The translations under genes and the position numbers were made by a program. 22,898 nucleotides of DNA from NCBI GenBank assembly GCA_038203525.1, contig JBBRDW010000073.1, positions 1 to 22,898 on the forward strand, read 5' to 3'. The notes beneath the pieces are model-generated. The model had not been told where the DNA came from and searched no databases. It saw nothing but the letters and a program-made list of their open reading frames with translations. The stretch is from Limnovirga sp038203525 (lineage in GTDB: Bacteria; Bacteroidota; Bacteroidia; Chitinophagales; Chitinophagaceae). Positions 7,162 through 15,243 of the stretch are shown piece after piece (within the stretch, counting starts at the first letter, position 1; every line of letters starts with the position of its first letter).

Positions 7162-7585
7162 ATGGTTAGAATTTATGACAAATTACTTTTCGAACTAGAA
7201 AGACTCATTGAAAACAGTACAATGAAACGGGAAATGCTGTTACAAAGCGCCCTTTCAAAAGCTAAAATAAAAAAGGGACTGAATATAACTTCAGGCGTTT
7301 TAGCTTTATTTTCTGCAGGGGCAATTACAACTGTACTTGTGAAATATTTAGGTAATGAAACTCAACAAATTATAGCTGCTTTAACCGTAGCAATTTCAGG
7401 ATTTATTTCACTTATAATTACGGCGTATTACGCAGAGCAAGACACTTCAAAAATATTTATCCCTTAGAGACAAGGCTTATAGACTTCTTATTAACCCAAA
7501 TGCTTCAAACGACCAAGTTGTTAGTGAATTAGCTAATTTACAGACTGATTATGCACAATTTGATGAATTATTTGTCAATCACTGA
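7162..7585 (+). pseudogene. SLATT-like two-TM effector protein, frameshifted
   Basis: ATG 7162 opens MVRIYDKLLFELERLIENST, an amphipathic helix with a basic segment. Two membrane helices follow (residues about 38-60, NITSGVLALFSAGAITTVLV, and 67-90, IIAALTVAISGFISLIITAY) and then EQDTSKIFIP with TAG at 7465. In the next frame coding resumes at once as LRDKAYRLLINPNASNDQVV and ends QFDELFVNH at TGA 7583. Helix, two TM segments, then a cytosolic helical tail is the layout of SLATT domains. Those are predicted pore-forming effectors linked to nucleotide-sensing anti-phage systems; no partner synthase is visible here. The assignment comes from architecture and tail resemblance. A one-base shift near 7462 truncates the tail. 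Confidence 0.5.
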
Positions 7586-7905
7586 ATAACTATCAACCTC
7601 TTAGACTGCATGAATTTTATAACAGGTGTTTGGCGAATTTCCAGGCTACAACTAATCATTTATCGAAGAATTGGACACGATCTTTCTGATGTGGGGTAAA
7701 AACCTATTTCCTTTTTGCAACTAAAATCGAAAAAATATTTCTGTCACTTTTTTGCTGCGATAAAAGCAGCGACGCCTTACAACCCCACAAACATCACATC
7801 ACCGCCAGTAACAGCAAGCTGTGACCGATGCTTAATTGTAATTGAGGTCCCGGGCTCCATATTTATTTAATAAAGCTGATGCGGTTACTGTGTTTTCAGG
7901 CGCAG
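7586..7905. other. Intergenic stretch, no gene seen
   Basis: There is no convincing frame. It contains the small stem GCTGC-GATAAAA-GCAGC near 7760, whose CTTTTATCGCAGC on the minus strand resembles the middle of R2, and CCCGGGCTCCATATTTATTT near 7848, which resembles the R1 tail. These could be worn remnants of the modular repeat. It marks the switch from the plus-strand accessory region to the minus-strand gene block. Confidence 0.4.
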
Positions 7906-9039
7906 CTAAAATTTTGTCCATTTGTAAAAATCATCAAAATAGAGGCGCCAGTATTTTTCGCTGTGTTGGCCGAATGGGTATATTATTTCTTCAACACTAA
8001 GCTCAGGTACTTTGTATAAAATATCTACCATCCGGCGTGTATCACTTTCCATGGTATCGCCTTCCTTTCCGCCGGCATAAAAAAACAGGCGGTGAACATT
8101 TTTCCATTTGGTTTGCTGAATATCGTAAAAAATACGCGGCGCAATCCACAACGAAGGTGAGAAAATGCCGGCGCCGCCAAACACATCGGGATACTTTATT
8201 ACGGCATAGAAAGAGATAAGCCCGCCCATACTACTGCCAGCAATATAGGTATGCGGCGCATCTTTAAATGTTCTGTAATTTCCGTCAATAAAAGGTTTCA
8301 GCGTTTGGGCGATAAAGTCTATGTACAGATTACCTTCCCCTTTTCCAAATTTGTCATTGTCGTACGGGTTGTATTCGGTCATGCGTTTTTCGCCGCCATT
8401 GTCAATGCCAACTACAATGCAATCCCGCCTAAGCTGGCGTTGTAAACTATCTAAACATTCATCTACACCCCACTCGCCAAAGGGCGCTGTTTGCTCGTTA
8501 AAAAGATTCTGTCCGTCCTGCATATAAATAACTGGGTATTTTTTGGCTGTGTTTAACTTATAGGTTGCGGGCAGGTACATCCAGATTCTTCTGTAGCGGT
8601 TAAGCTGAGGCATAAAAAAGGCAGTATCCAAAACCTTTACCTGTGGGCTTGCTGTATTGGGTATGGGTTTAACGGGAAAGTCATCTTTCCAGCCATCAAT
8701 AAAGAAGTTAGCGGAGGTATCGCTGCTCACTTCCACTTCGTGGTTTTCAAGGTCTTCACCCTTTGCGGTTGACTCAACTTTGTCCCAACTACCTCTTGTG
8801 AATTTAAAAGCAAATTTACCCGGCGGCACATCTTTAAAAACGTAGACTCTTCTTGTGGCGCCAAAGATTTTCATCTTGTAATTATAGTCGCCAGGGTTCC
8901 ATTTATTAAAGTCGCCGGCAATATAAATATCTGCGCCTTTTTGGGTGGCGGCATCGGTTACTACCAGCCGCAGCGTAAATTGGGCAAATAAAACAGCACT
9001 GCAAAGGCAGTAAAAAATAAATAAAAATATCCGCTTCAT
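7906..9039 (-). CDS. Secreted esterase-D-family hydrolase with N-terminal beta-sandwich
   Basis: A 377-residue protein with a signal peptide (residues 1-19, ending FAQ) is followed by an E-set/CBM48-like beta-sandwich (about 20-115; AGDFNKWNPGD is the typical loop of these modules). The alpha/beta-hydrolase of the esterase D / enterochelin-esterase-like family comes next (about 135-377). YPVIYMQDGQNLF is the oxyanion-side strand and loop. GSSMGG (268-273) holds the nucleophile Ser270, an acid residue probably lies in the GGKEGD loop (323-328), and His359 is in FGQHSEKYW. Length and domain order are normal for Bacteroidota homologues, which act on feruloyl or acetyl esters of polysaccharides or on siderophores; the substrate cannot be read here. 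It is probably periplasmic or exported and stands alone. Confidence 0.85.
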   Translation of the reverse strand: MKRIFLFIFYCLCSAVLFAQFTLRLVVTDAATQKGADIYIAGDFNKWNPGDYNYKMKIFGATRRVYVFKDVPPGKFAFKFTRGSWDKVESTAKGEDLENHEVEVSSDTSANFFIDGWKDDFPVKPIPNTASPQVKVLDTAFFMPQLNRYRRIWMYLPATYKLNTAKKYPVIYMQDGQNLFNEQTAPFGEWGVDECLDSLQRQLRRDCIVVGIDNGGEKRMTEYNPYDNDKFGKGEGNLYIDFIAQTLKPFIDGNYRTFKDAPHTYIAGSSMGGLISFYAVIKYPDVFGGAGIFSPSLWIAPRIFYDIQQTKWKNVHRLFFYAGGKEGDTMESDTRRMVDILYKVPELSVEEIIYPFGQHSEKYWRLYFDDFYKWTKF

Positions 9040-9119
9040 AAAGTGAAAATACTAAATTACTCAGCGCCGCAAACTGGGAATAAAAACAATTGATGTTTTT
9101 TTGGACTGCAATACATTTT

Positions 9120-9173
9120 TTTAGCCCGGCTTAAGTACAACTATGATGCTTTGCTTGCGTCGCACTCTTGTAG
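9120..9173 (-). repeat. R1 repeat copy
   Basis: TTAGCCCGGC (tail side, 9121-9130) and TTGCGTCGCACTCTTGTA (9155-9172) give the two ends of an R1 module on the minus strand. It lies between the esterase and dapA. What follows (TTTTATGCAGCAACCG) is at most a worn R2. Confidence 0.8.
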
Positions 9174-9264
9174 GTTCGGTAATTTTATGCAGCAACCGTG
9201 CTTTGTAAAAATTAATCCGGCTGCTGGTTAAGCGCGGCTTGGTAAAGTAAAATGATAGGCAGTA

Positions 9265-10149
9265 CTATTTTGCCAAATAGGCTTTTATACTTTTTTGTAA
9301 AGAGTCACTTACAGGAACTACGGGCAGGCGAAAATTGTTTTCAATTAAGCCCATTTCAGCCATGAATGCCTTTACGCCGGCAGGGTTATTTTCTGCAAAC
9401 AAAAGGCTATATGCTTCCAGCAACGGATCGTTTAATGACTTGGCTTTTGCAAAATCAAACTTTAAACCTGCACGCACCATTTCTGAAAATTCTTTTGGGA
9501 AACAGTTTGCTGCAACACTTATTACACCATCAATGCCACAGGCAAGTTGCGGCATTACCAAATCATCATCGCCGCTTACAACCAGAAAATGTTCTGGCCT
9601 GTCGCGGAGTATCTGCATCATTTGCACCATGTTGTTGCCGGCTTCTTTTATACCTGCAATATTATCTATTTCATTTGCCAGGCGAATGGTTGTTGATGCT
9701 TCTACATTTCTACCTGTTCTGCCCGGTACATTATAGAGCAGTATTGGCTTTGGCGATGCGGCAGCAAGCGCTTTGTAGTGCTGAAAAATGCCTTCCTGAG
9801 AAGGTTTGCTGTAGTAGGGTGAAGCACTTAATACGGCCACTGCGCCATTTAACGGAAAGGTTTCAAGATCATTGATAATTTCTTTGGTATTGTTGCCGCC
9901 AATACCCACAACGATGGGTACGCGGTTGTTAACTTTCTCGTAAGTGAATTTTATAATATCGGTCTTTTCGTGTTTATCTAAGGTGGGTGTTTCGCCGGTG
10001 GTTCCAAGCGTTACGAGGTATTCTACGCCACCTGCAATAATAAAGTTGATGACCTTTTCCAAAGCGTCAAAATCAATATCGCCATTTGATTTGAATGGTG
10101 TTATAATTGCGGTGCCTGTTCCTTTTAGCTGATTACGTAAAGAAGACAT
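9265..10149 (-). CDS. dapA: 4-hydroxy-tetrahydrodipicolinate synthase
   Basis: This 294-residue protein is the usual length for DapA. It condenses pyruvate with aspartate-semialdehyde, the first committed step of lysine and diaminopimelate synthesis, in the cytoplasm as a TIM-barrel oligomer. GTTGETPTL carries the paired Thr (residues 50-51) that line the active site. Tyr in SPYYSKPSQEG (about 133-137) relays protons, with NVPGRTGRN downstream. Lys in IAGIKEAG (about 167) is the Schiff-base lysine. All are present, so the enzyme should be active. The ATG at 10149 gives the expected N-terminus with no competing upstream start. It lies downstream of accA on the same strand, but a 235-bp gap holding an R1 copy makes co-transcription uncertain. 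Confidence 0.96.
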   Translation of the reverse strand: MSSLRNQLKGTGTAIITPFKSNGDIDFDALEKVINFIIAGGVEYLVTLGTTGETPTLDKHEKTDIIKFTYEKVNNRVPIVVGIGGNNTKEIINDLETFPLNGAVAVLSASPYYSKPSQEGIFQHYKALAAASPKPILLYNVPGRTGRNVEASTTIRLANEIDNIAGIKEAGNNMVQMMQILRDRPEHFLVVSGDDDLVMPQLACGIDGVISVAANCFPKEFSEMVRAGLKFDFAKAKSLNDPLLEAYSLLFAENNPAGVKAFMAEMGLIENNFRLPVVPVSDSLQKSIKAYLAK

Positions 10150-10314
10150 TTTGAAATATGAGTTATTGATGATGAGTAATTAGTTTCAGTTATGACTTTC
10201 CAGTTTTTGATTTGGAAAAGTAGAGATCATAATCACCTTAATGCTGAAATGAACATAAATGGCAGGTCGAAAATAAGCGTGCTGGTATTTGTAATTGCTG
10301 AATAATATGATGCT

Positions 10315-10371
10315 GTACAAGAGTGCGACGCAAGGAACGATGAGAAAAGATATTATGCCAGGTCCATAAAA
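10315..10371 (+). repeat. R1 repeat copy
   Basis: GTACAAGAGTGCGACGCAA (10315-10333) is followed 30 bases later by GCCAGGTCCATAAA (10357-10370). It ends 14 bases from the accA stop codon, so it may serve as the 3' untranslated end of accA. R2 is not clear upstream. Confidence 0.8.
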
Positions 10372-10384
10372 AAAATCTACCAAT

Positions 10385-11386
10385 TTACTGTTCGCTTCCT
10401 TCTTCTGTTTCGTCAATCTCGTCCCAAAAACCCATTTTGCCAAACTTTGTAATCCGGTTTTGTGTGCGTTCTTCAGCTGGTATATTTTTAAATTCGCTGA
10501 TTGCTTTCAGGATGTAACCTTTAAGGATGTTGGCTGATTCGGCATAATCCCAGTGTGCACCACCAACTGGCTCGGGAACTATTTCGTCTATGAGGCCAAA
10601 ACTCTTCATATCAAGTGAAGTGAGGCGCAATTGCTCTGCAGCAGTTTCTTTTTTGTCCCATGTGCGCCAGAGAATGGAACTGCAGCTTTCCGGAGAAATT
10701 ACAGTGTACCATGTGTTTTCCATCATGAGCACTTTATCGCCTACGCCAATACCCAAAGCGCCACCGCTGGCACCTTCGCCTATGATGCAGCAGATAACGG
10801 GTACTTTAAGGCGAATCATTTCGTAAATATTTCTTGCGATGGCTTCGCCCTGACCGCGTTCTTCTGCCTCGAGACCGGGAAAGGCACCGGGCGTATCTAT
10901 TAGTGTTACTACGGGCTTATTAAATTTTTCTGCAAGCTTCATTAGCCGGAGTGCTTTACGGTAGCCTTCGGGGTTGGCCATTCCAAAATTGCGAAGCTGC
11001 CGCATTTTTGTATTGTTACCTTTTTGCTGACCGATAAACATAACTGTTTGACCATCGAGATCGGCAAAGCCGCCTACCATTGCTTTATCGTCTTTTACGT
11101 TACGATCGCCATGCATCTCTACAAAATTAGTAGTCATTTTTTGGATGTACTTGAGCGTATAGGGGCGGTCTGGATGCCGGCTTAGCTGCACTCGCTGCCA
11201 GGGGGTAAGATGCTCTGTTATTTCTTTTCGCCTATCAACGATGGAATCTTCCAGCTGTTGAATAATGCTGTTATAATCTACCTTGGCATTCTTTTCGGCC
11301 AACTTTTTGTTTTCCTCAATGTGTTCGTACAGCTCTTTTATTGGCTGTTCAAAGTCTAGAAATTGTCTGTTGGGGTATTGCGGCAT
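10385..11386 (-). CDS. accA: Acetyl-CoA carboxylase carboxyltransferase subunit alpha
   Basis: This 333-residue protein transfers the carboxyl group from biotin on AccB to acetyl-CoA to make malonyl-CoA, together with AccD, in the first step of fatty-acid synthesis. The N-terminal helical region (FLDFEQPIKELYEHIEE) is typical of AccA. The crotonase-fold core contains RGQGEAIARNI, GEGASGGALGIGVGD with the oxyanion-hole glycines, and YTVISPESCSSILW. The C-terminus carries an acidic extension (DEIDETEEGSEQ) about 12 residues longer than the roughly 320-residue norm. The start at 11386 fits the family N-terminus. It is divergent from tRNA-Asp, with which it shares a 135-bp promoter region. No accD is in view. 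Confidence 0.96.
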   Translation of the reverse strand: MPQYPNRQFLDFEQPIKELYEHIEENKKLAEKNAKVDYNSIIQQLEDSIVDRRKEITEHLTPWQRVQLSRHPDRPYTLKYIQKMTTNFVEMHGDRNVKDDKAMVGGFADLDGQTVMFIGQQKGNNTKMRQLRNFGMANPEGYRKALRLMKLAEKFNKPVVTLIDTPGAFPGLEAEERGQGEAIARNIYEMIRLKVPVICCIIGEGASGGALGIGVGDKVLMMENTWYTVISPESCSSILWRTWDKKETAAEQLRLTSLDMKSFGLIDEIVPEPVGGAHWDYAESANILKGYILKAISEFKNIPAEERTQNRITKFGKMGFWDEIDETEEGSEQ

Positions 11387-11445
11387 AGTGCGAATATATA
11401 ATGCTGAAAGGTAAAATTACTGTTTCAAATTTTTAGTAGAAAAGT

Positions 11446-11478
11446 TTTGTTTTAAAAATATGTTTACCCTTATCTTTG
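11446..11478 (+). promoter_or_regulatory. Bacteroidota-type promoter for tRNA-Asp
   Basis: TTTG (11446-11449) and TATCTTTG (11471-11478), spaced 21 bases apart, match the phylum's TTTG / TAnnTTTG consensus for the housekeeping sigma factor. The tRNA starts 43 bases after the second box. No other gene lies downstream before the terminator. Confidence 0.75.
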
Positions 11479-11521
11479 CCGTCCTGAAAAAAGAGGCCAA
11501 TGGTTTTGGATGGAGGGTAAT

Positions 11522-11595
11522 GGATCGGTAGTTCAGTTGGTTAGAATGCCGCCCTGTCACGGCGGAGGTCGCGGGTTCGAGTCCCGTCCGGTCCG
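11522..11595 (+). tRNA. tRNA-Asp (GTC)
   Basis: The 74-nt sequence folds fully. The acceptor stem GGATCGG/CCGGTCC has one G-U pair and discriminator G. The anticodon stem CCGCC/GGCGG carries CTGTCAC with anticodon GTC, and the T-arm GCGGG-TTCGAGT-CCCGT is standard. No CCA is encoded. It has its own promoter and terminator. The downstream region carries an excisionase-like gene and decayed genes, as often found where an element integrated at a tRNA, but I find no second copy of the tRNA 3' end in the window. Confidence 0.98.
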
Positions 11596-11608
11596 CTTTA
11601 ATTTGGTT

Positions 11609-11634
11609 AAAACCCGCTCTGGTAGCGGGTTTTG
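11609..11634 (+). terminator. Rho-independent terminator of tRNA-Asp
   Basis: AACCCGCT-CTGGT-AGCGGGTT followed by TTGCTTTTG forms an 8-bp stem 14 bases after the tRNA. The run of U is short but the A-rich left flank extends the stem. Confidence 0.8.
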
Positions 11635-11825
11635 CTTTTGACGGTCTATTTTTCGGTCTATAAAAACCAGATTTTACGAAGAACTTTACTTTTCTTTATC
11701 TTTCTTTATATAGCTTAATAAAATAACTTTATAAAGGTACAATTTTATCAATTCGCCAAGAGTTATACTATCTCAATCTTTTCCAGATTAAAAAAGCAGT
11801 GACTGAGCACTGCTTTAAACCTTAA

Positions 11826-12134
11826 TCAGGAACATTTTAATTGCCTGATATCGCTTCCCAGAAAATATACTCTCGACCTAATTTTTACCCTCTTCAATTT
11901 GCCGTGTTTTATCCAATCATATATTGTGGGTTTTGTGACCTTAAACAGAGTACATATTTCCTGCATTTTATATAAGGGCTTTTCGATAAGGCCTGGTGTT
12001 TCCATAATGCTGGTGGCTCCTTGCTGTACTTTTTGTTTTCTGGATAATTCTTCCCTTATTATTTCACGAATATGGTCCCAAAATTCTTCAGGTTCAAAAG
12101 GGATTAATATTGGCACTGATGTATTCTTATCCAT
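11826..12134 (-). CDS. Excisionase-like helix-turn-helix protein
   Basis: This 102-residue protein has a charged helical N-terminus (FEPEEFWDHIREIIREEL, residues 13-30). A MerR-type HTH_17 domain follows (about 54-98: YKMQEICTLFKVTKPTIYDW, GKLKRVKIRSRVYFLGSDI). This fold is used by excisionases and small regulators of integrative elements across the Bacteroidota. It would bind DNA near the element ends or regulate transfer genes. No integrase, relaxase or replication gene is visible nearby, so it is probably a survivor of a lost element beside tRNA-Asp. It is divergent from the small gene at 12245. ATG 12134 is the natural start. Confidence 0.8.
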   Translation of the reverse strand: MDKNTSVPILIPFEPEEFWDHIREIIREELSRKQKVQQGATSIMETPGLIEKPLYKMQEICTLFKVTKPTIYDWIKHGKLKRVKIRSRVYFLGSDIRQLKCS

Positions 12135-12232
12135 ACGCTACATTTTCATCTCCGCTAAATCTATTTTAAAAAATTCAAGGATACCGTACTGCAAAAGCTT
12201 AAAACTAAAAGCGGCAAACCGGTAAATATAAC

Positions 12233-12240
12233 GTACTTTT
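12233..12240 (+). promoter_or_regulatory. TACTTTTG promoter element close to the next start codon
   Basis: TACTTTTG fits the TAnnTTTG -7 consensus, but it lies only 4 bases before ATG 12245. Transcription from it would give a leaderless message. No TTTG -33 box is evident at the usual distance, so this is a weak call. Confidence 0.35.
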
Positions 12241-12244
12241 GCTT

Positions 12245-12517
12245 ATGACTACAGAAGCAATAGAAAAGTTTGTTGAAACACAAAACGTTCCTTCCACCAA
12301 ATCAGTTAGGATAGATTTTAAAAAGCGTAATCCTTTACTGGGTCTCATTATCAGGGCAAATGATTATGAAGATCTTAAATCGAAAAACTTTTGGCGTTTT
12401 GTTGTGCAGGCTAACATGGAAGATTGGGAGAGAACAAATAGTTTAGACTATGCCAAAATTTACAGTGGCAGTGAGTTTACTAAATTGTCTTTGGTGATAA
12501 ATAAGGAGTTAGCTTAG
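12245..12517 (+). CDS. Small conserved hypothetical protein
   Basis: The protein has 90 residues from ATG 12245 (MTTEAIEKFVETQNVPSTKS). The middle, VRIDFKKRNPLLGLIIRAND followed by YEDLKSKNFWRFV, and the end, YAKIYSGSEFTKLSL, resemble a family of short Bacteroidota proteins that I know only as hypothetical, often found near mobile elements. Its Lys/Arg-rich strand and Trp-Arg motif could bind nucleic acid, but that is a guess. It has no signal peptide or membrane segment. It converges with a minus-strand frame whose stop overlaps its own. The start is fixed by TACTTTTG just upstream. Confidence 0.65.
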   Translation: MTTEAIEKFVETQNVPSTKSVRIDFKKRNPLLGLIIRANDYEDLKSKNFWRFVVQANMEDWERTNSLDYAKIYSGSEFTKLSLVINKELA

Positions 12518-12745
12518 TTTTCAAAAAAAATCAATAAAAGCTGCTGTTTTATTGCCTCGCGCAAAATTTCAGCAGCTTTGTTTTGTTGCGCCAGCTTCTC
12601 TGTACAGGAATCTACCCAAAGCCCATCATCTTCACTTGTGCTCAATAAAATGCCAACTGTGTAAAGCAGGTCTGCACTAGTTCCAGTAAAACTCACGTTT
12701 ACAGGGTCTTTGGCAAAATAATAATCACTGGCCAGTTTTTTTATC
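12514..12745 (-). CDS. Hypothetical protein fragment
   Basis: The minus-strand frame reads KKLASDYYFAKDPVNVSF, GTSADLLYTVGILLSTSEDD and ends EILREAIKQQLLLIFFEN. It has a coding-like composition with a helical end but no ATG; GTG 12696 or a start lost further upstream are the choices. Another coding-like piece (AQYGSFNPKESAIAIKGG) lies just upstream in another frame near 12755-12810, which suggests a frameshifted older gene. Nothing is recognised. It could be chance. Confidence 0.35.
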
Positions 12746-12870
12746 CGCCCTTAATAGCAATTGCACTTTCCTTGGGGTTAAAACTGCCGTATTGTGCACA
12801 CTACATAAAACAAGAAATCCTCTCAAAAAAGTAGCATCAGAATAGACTTTTACAACAAATCTTTAGGAGT

Positions 12871-13122
12871 CTATCTTTCGCTTTTTTCAACTATTCTAAT
12901 GGAGTCTTTGGTCTTAATACCAGCAAGTTGCCGCAGCAGTTCTTGCTTTTTTAAATTATCAGTGGACTTAAGCGAGCTTAGCGGTGGTTACCGGTCTGTC
13001 TTTCTTTGTGAATCTGCAATGCGTAAAGTTTTCAGCTCACGAAGCTGGGAAGCTTGCTTTTGAAAAATTGTAGTGTTAACCGAGTTGCTGCTTTTGTTGT
13101 GCTGTCGCTTTGCGTCAATGCA
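12871..13122 (-). pseudogene. Remnant of an unknown gene with one internal stop
   Basis: One minus-strand frame between stops reads SVNTTIFQKQASQLRELKTL, RIADSQRKTDR, then TAA (12988-12990), then PPLSSLKSTDNLKKQELLRQ and LAGIKTKDSIRIVEKSER. The Gln/Lys/Glu-rich helical composition looks like a periplasmic or coiled-coil protein. No start codon is present. It is likely a decayed end of a larger gene lost beside the tRNA-Asp region. Confidence 0.4.
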
Positions 13123-13264
13123 TTAATGTGTGCAAAAGAAAGTAGGCATTATATTAAAATGATTTTTGATTTTATATGCATGGGGTCTGTTACTTGGTTG
13201 CTTTAGCAGGGTAAGAAAATACCAATTCATGAAGATTTTTTGACCAACTTGAAATTGTGGGATT

Positions 13265-13367
13265 TTTTTTGACCGGACAGCAAATCTTTGTGCGCCAGTT
13301 GTTGCGTCGCACACTTGTACAGATTAACATTATTGAACTTTAATTAGCCTGTAGATTGAAGGGAATT
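13265..13367 (-). repeat. R1-R2 modular repeat copy
   Basis: The R1 tail TTTTGACCGGAC (13265-13276) and the R1 core TTGCGTCGCACACTTGTAC (13302-13320) are followed by a diverged R2, ATTGAACTTTAATTAGCCTG then TAGATTGAAGGGAATT (13332-13367). The arrangement matches copies at 20949 and 21885. The remaining bases 13368-13636 show no gene I can support; the minus frame there looks accidental. Confidence 0.7.
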
Positions 13368-13636
13368 ATTTTTACTTCCCGCAAATATGTAGGGTAGTGC
13401 CACGTTTGTTCTGTACTTGTACCATTGTTTGGTAATTGCTAACCATAGCGCAAGTACGCTGCGTTGCAAAACCACTTTTGCAGACTTTCGTGAACAGGTT
13501 ATCATACAAAGGGCAGTTATGCCCGCAATATTTGTTTGCCGCCACTTTTGCATAAATTATAATTATGTTTAGCTATAACACAGTTATGCTGTGCATTAAA
13601 TTTTACGCGCCATACTAGCGCTATTAATTTCCGGAC

Positions 13637-14140
13637 TTACTTTACATTCTGGTGTTTAAAAGTTGAAGGAATTAAAAAATAAAAAGGGGAAAAGCTCAGC
13701 TTCCCTTTTTTAAATGATCCTGTTGAACCCGATTCGCCTGGATTTAAGTTAAATGCTGCAAAACCAAAACTTCCCGTTACTCCTGTAGCTTTGAAAGAAC
13801 CCGCATTTCCGCAGCCATAGCTAAAGATACCAAAAAGACTTGCGTCGGAAACCGTTTAATCGAAGGTTGCCGGATTGGCAAATTGTGTACAATTATCCGA
13901 ATTGGGATTGGTAGCAAAAAAGTGTATTTGTTTTGTGGATCCGTTGTATGTTCCAGTCACTGACTAAAGTGTTGAACCAAAAGGATGGTAATCATACTAA
14001 CCGGTTATATTATACTGACAATGGCTCGTATTTGTCGCAACGATGGAAGCTTGTTCTCAATAAGAAATTGCAAGATAAATCTGAATCCATGATGCTTTTG
14101 CAGCGCTGGAAAATACCCCTAAGCAGAAAAGGAGGAGCAT
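13637..14140 (-). pseudogene. Decayed secreted protein, four stops in one frame
   Basis: ATG 14140 starts MLLLFCLGVFSSAAKASWIQ, a good signal peptide. The same frame runs 168 codons to TAA 13637, without any frameshift, through TGA, TAG, TAG and TAA. Between them it reads EQASIVATNTSHCQYNITG, YDYHPFGSTL, SVTGTYNGSTKQIHFFATNP, then NSDNCTQFANPATFD and SLFGIFSYGCGNAGSFKATG. The Thr/Ser/Asn/Gly-rich exported sequence with several Cys looks like a small extracellular or surface protein. All four stops could come from single C-to-T changes in Gln or Arg codons. No family is recognised. Confidence 0.6.
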
Positions 14141-14560
14141 GATTTTCTGTTTTATAAAAGGTATTTTTTAGATTTTAATGCAATTGTAAGTTTAAATTTA
14201 ATTAAAAAAACTATTTTCAAAAATCTTCCATTTGGCCTATGACCGTAATAAACGAAAATACCAATCTCCTTTTTCTTTGGGTTGGAATACCTAATGGCAG
14301 CTTTCCAGATTTTGGATAGCAAATGATCTTTCGGGTGGTGTCCAGAGGCCAACTGAGAATGCAAAATATCAGGCTAACTGAATACAAGACCTCTGGGCCA
14401 GGCGTTGAAGACAAAATATCTTTTAAGTGATTCTCAGGGCTTTCAAAAATACTCTTGGTCAGCCTCCCCCACCAGCTGAAATTCCTTGCCGGTGATAGAA
14501 TCATTAGCCGTAAATCTGCGCTACTGTAAAAGCTCAAACAATAATCCAATAGTAAAAGAG
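14141..14560. other. Remnant-rich stretch with an isolated R2 module
   Basis: Minus-strand coding-like scraps occur (DSITGKEFQLVGEADQEYF near 14430-14500), broken by stops. At 14507-14537 lies an R2 module: GCCGTAAATCTGCGCTACTG then TAAAAGCTCAA. It stands about 25 bases beyond the transposase remnant's stop. No intact gene is supported. Confidence 0.4.
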
Positions 14561-15243
14561 CTACCGTGCGGACACATCTTTCTCAAGCATCCAACCGTCA
14601 AAAATGTAGTAAAGCTTTTCGAGTCCGATCCACAATGTGGTTATTCTTGGTTTACTTTCTTTACCGTATCCTTTCCATCCTCCAAGCCTGGCAATTACCC
14701 ATGTTGCATAACGTAATGTTGACTTTTTATATGGACTTTTTTGCTTTTGGGTTTTACCTTCCAGTTTTTTGAATTGTTTTTCGGTGTATTCTATTTCTGT
14801 CGCTGTAAAACTAATGTGCGCAGGCAATCCTTCCTCTTCGGACTCTTCCCATGCAATGCGCATTTGAAATATTTGTACAATCGCATTGATTGCAAGCAGG
14901 CATAACTTTTTGATGGATTTGCCACTTTCCAGTTCACTTGCTTCAATATCGAATCCATCCTTTTTAAGTATCCAGAATATTTCTTCTATCATCCACCGCC
15001 AGCTGTACCGCTCTATTACCATCAATGGTTCTTCTAATGATGATACAACAAGCGTTGTCAGCAGCCGCCTGCATCGCCTGTTTCCCTGATGTCCCCACTT
15101 CCCTGGCTTCCACATACCATAGCTTTATTGTTGGTGCCAAATTTTTGGCTGGTCTGCTGGAGTTTTTTATTTTCACTTCTGTAAAGCGTACCGCCAGTTT
15201 GGCTGTTCTTTTCTTTTATCCCCTTCAATGTTAATACTGTATG
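14561..15243 (-). pseudogene. IS4-type transposase remnant, C-terminal half
   Basis: On the minus strand the C-terminal part reads RLLTTLVVSSLEEPLMVIER, YSWRWMIEEIFWILKKDGFD, IEASELESGKSIKKLCLLAI and ends WMLEKDVSAR. YSWRWMIEEIFWILK fits the IS4 signature Y-2-R-3-E-6-K. Upstream of a shift near 15075 another frame gives RTAKLAVRFTEVKIKNSSRP and TIKLWYVEAREVGTSGKQ; a further shift near 15210 leads into NIEGDKRKE. At least two frameshifts are needed and the N-terminal half is absent. It differs from the IS at 1877 and is much older. Its broken edge abuts a racemase fragment. Confidence 0.8.

Noticed and set aside
10186..10443. Minus-strand frame of 85 codons overlapping the accA 3' end
   Set aside because: It overlaps accA in another frame and crosses an R1 copy; composition is not coding-like.
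13344..13553. Minus-strand frame of 69 codons
   Set aside because: It has no motif, no promoter and no continuation; most of it overlaps an R2 flank and looks accidental.
14538..14600. An R1 module next to the isolated R2 at 14507
   Set aside because: AGTAAAAGAG...TGCGGAC looks a little like R1, but it lies partly in the transposase 3' end and needs several gaps.
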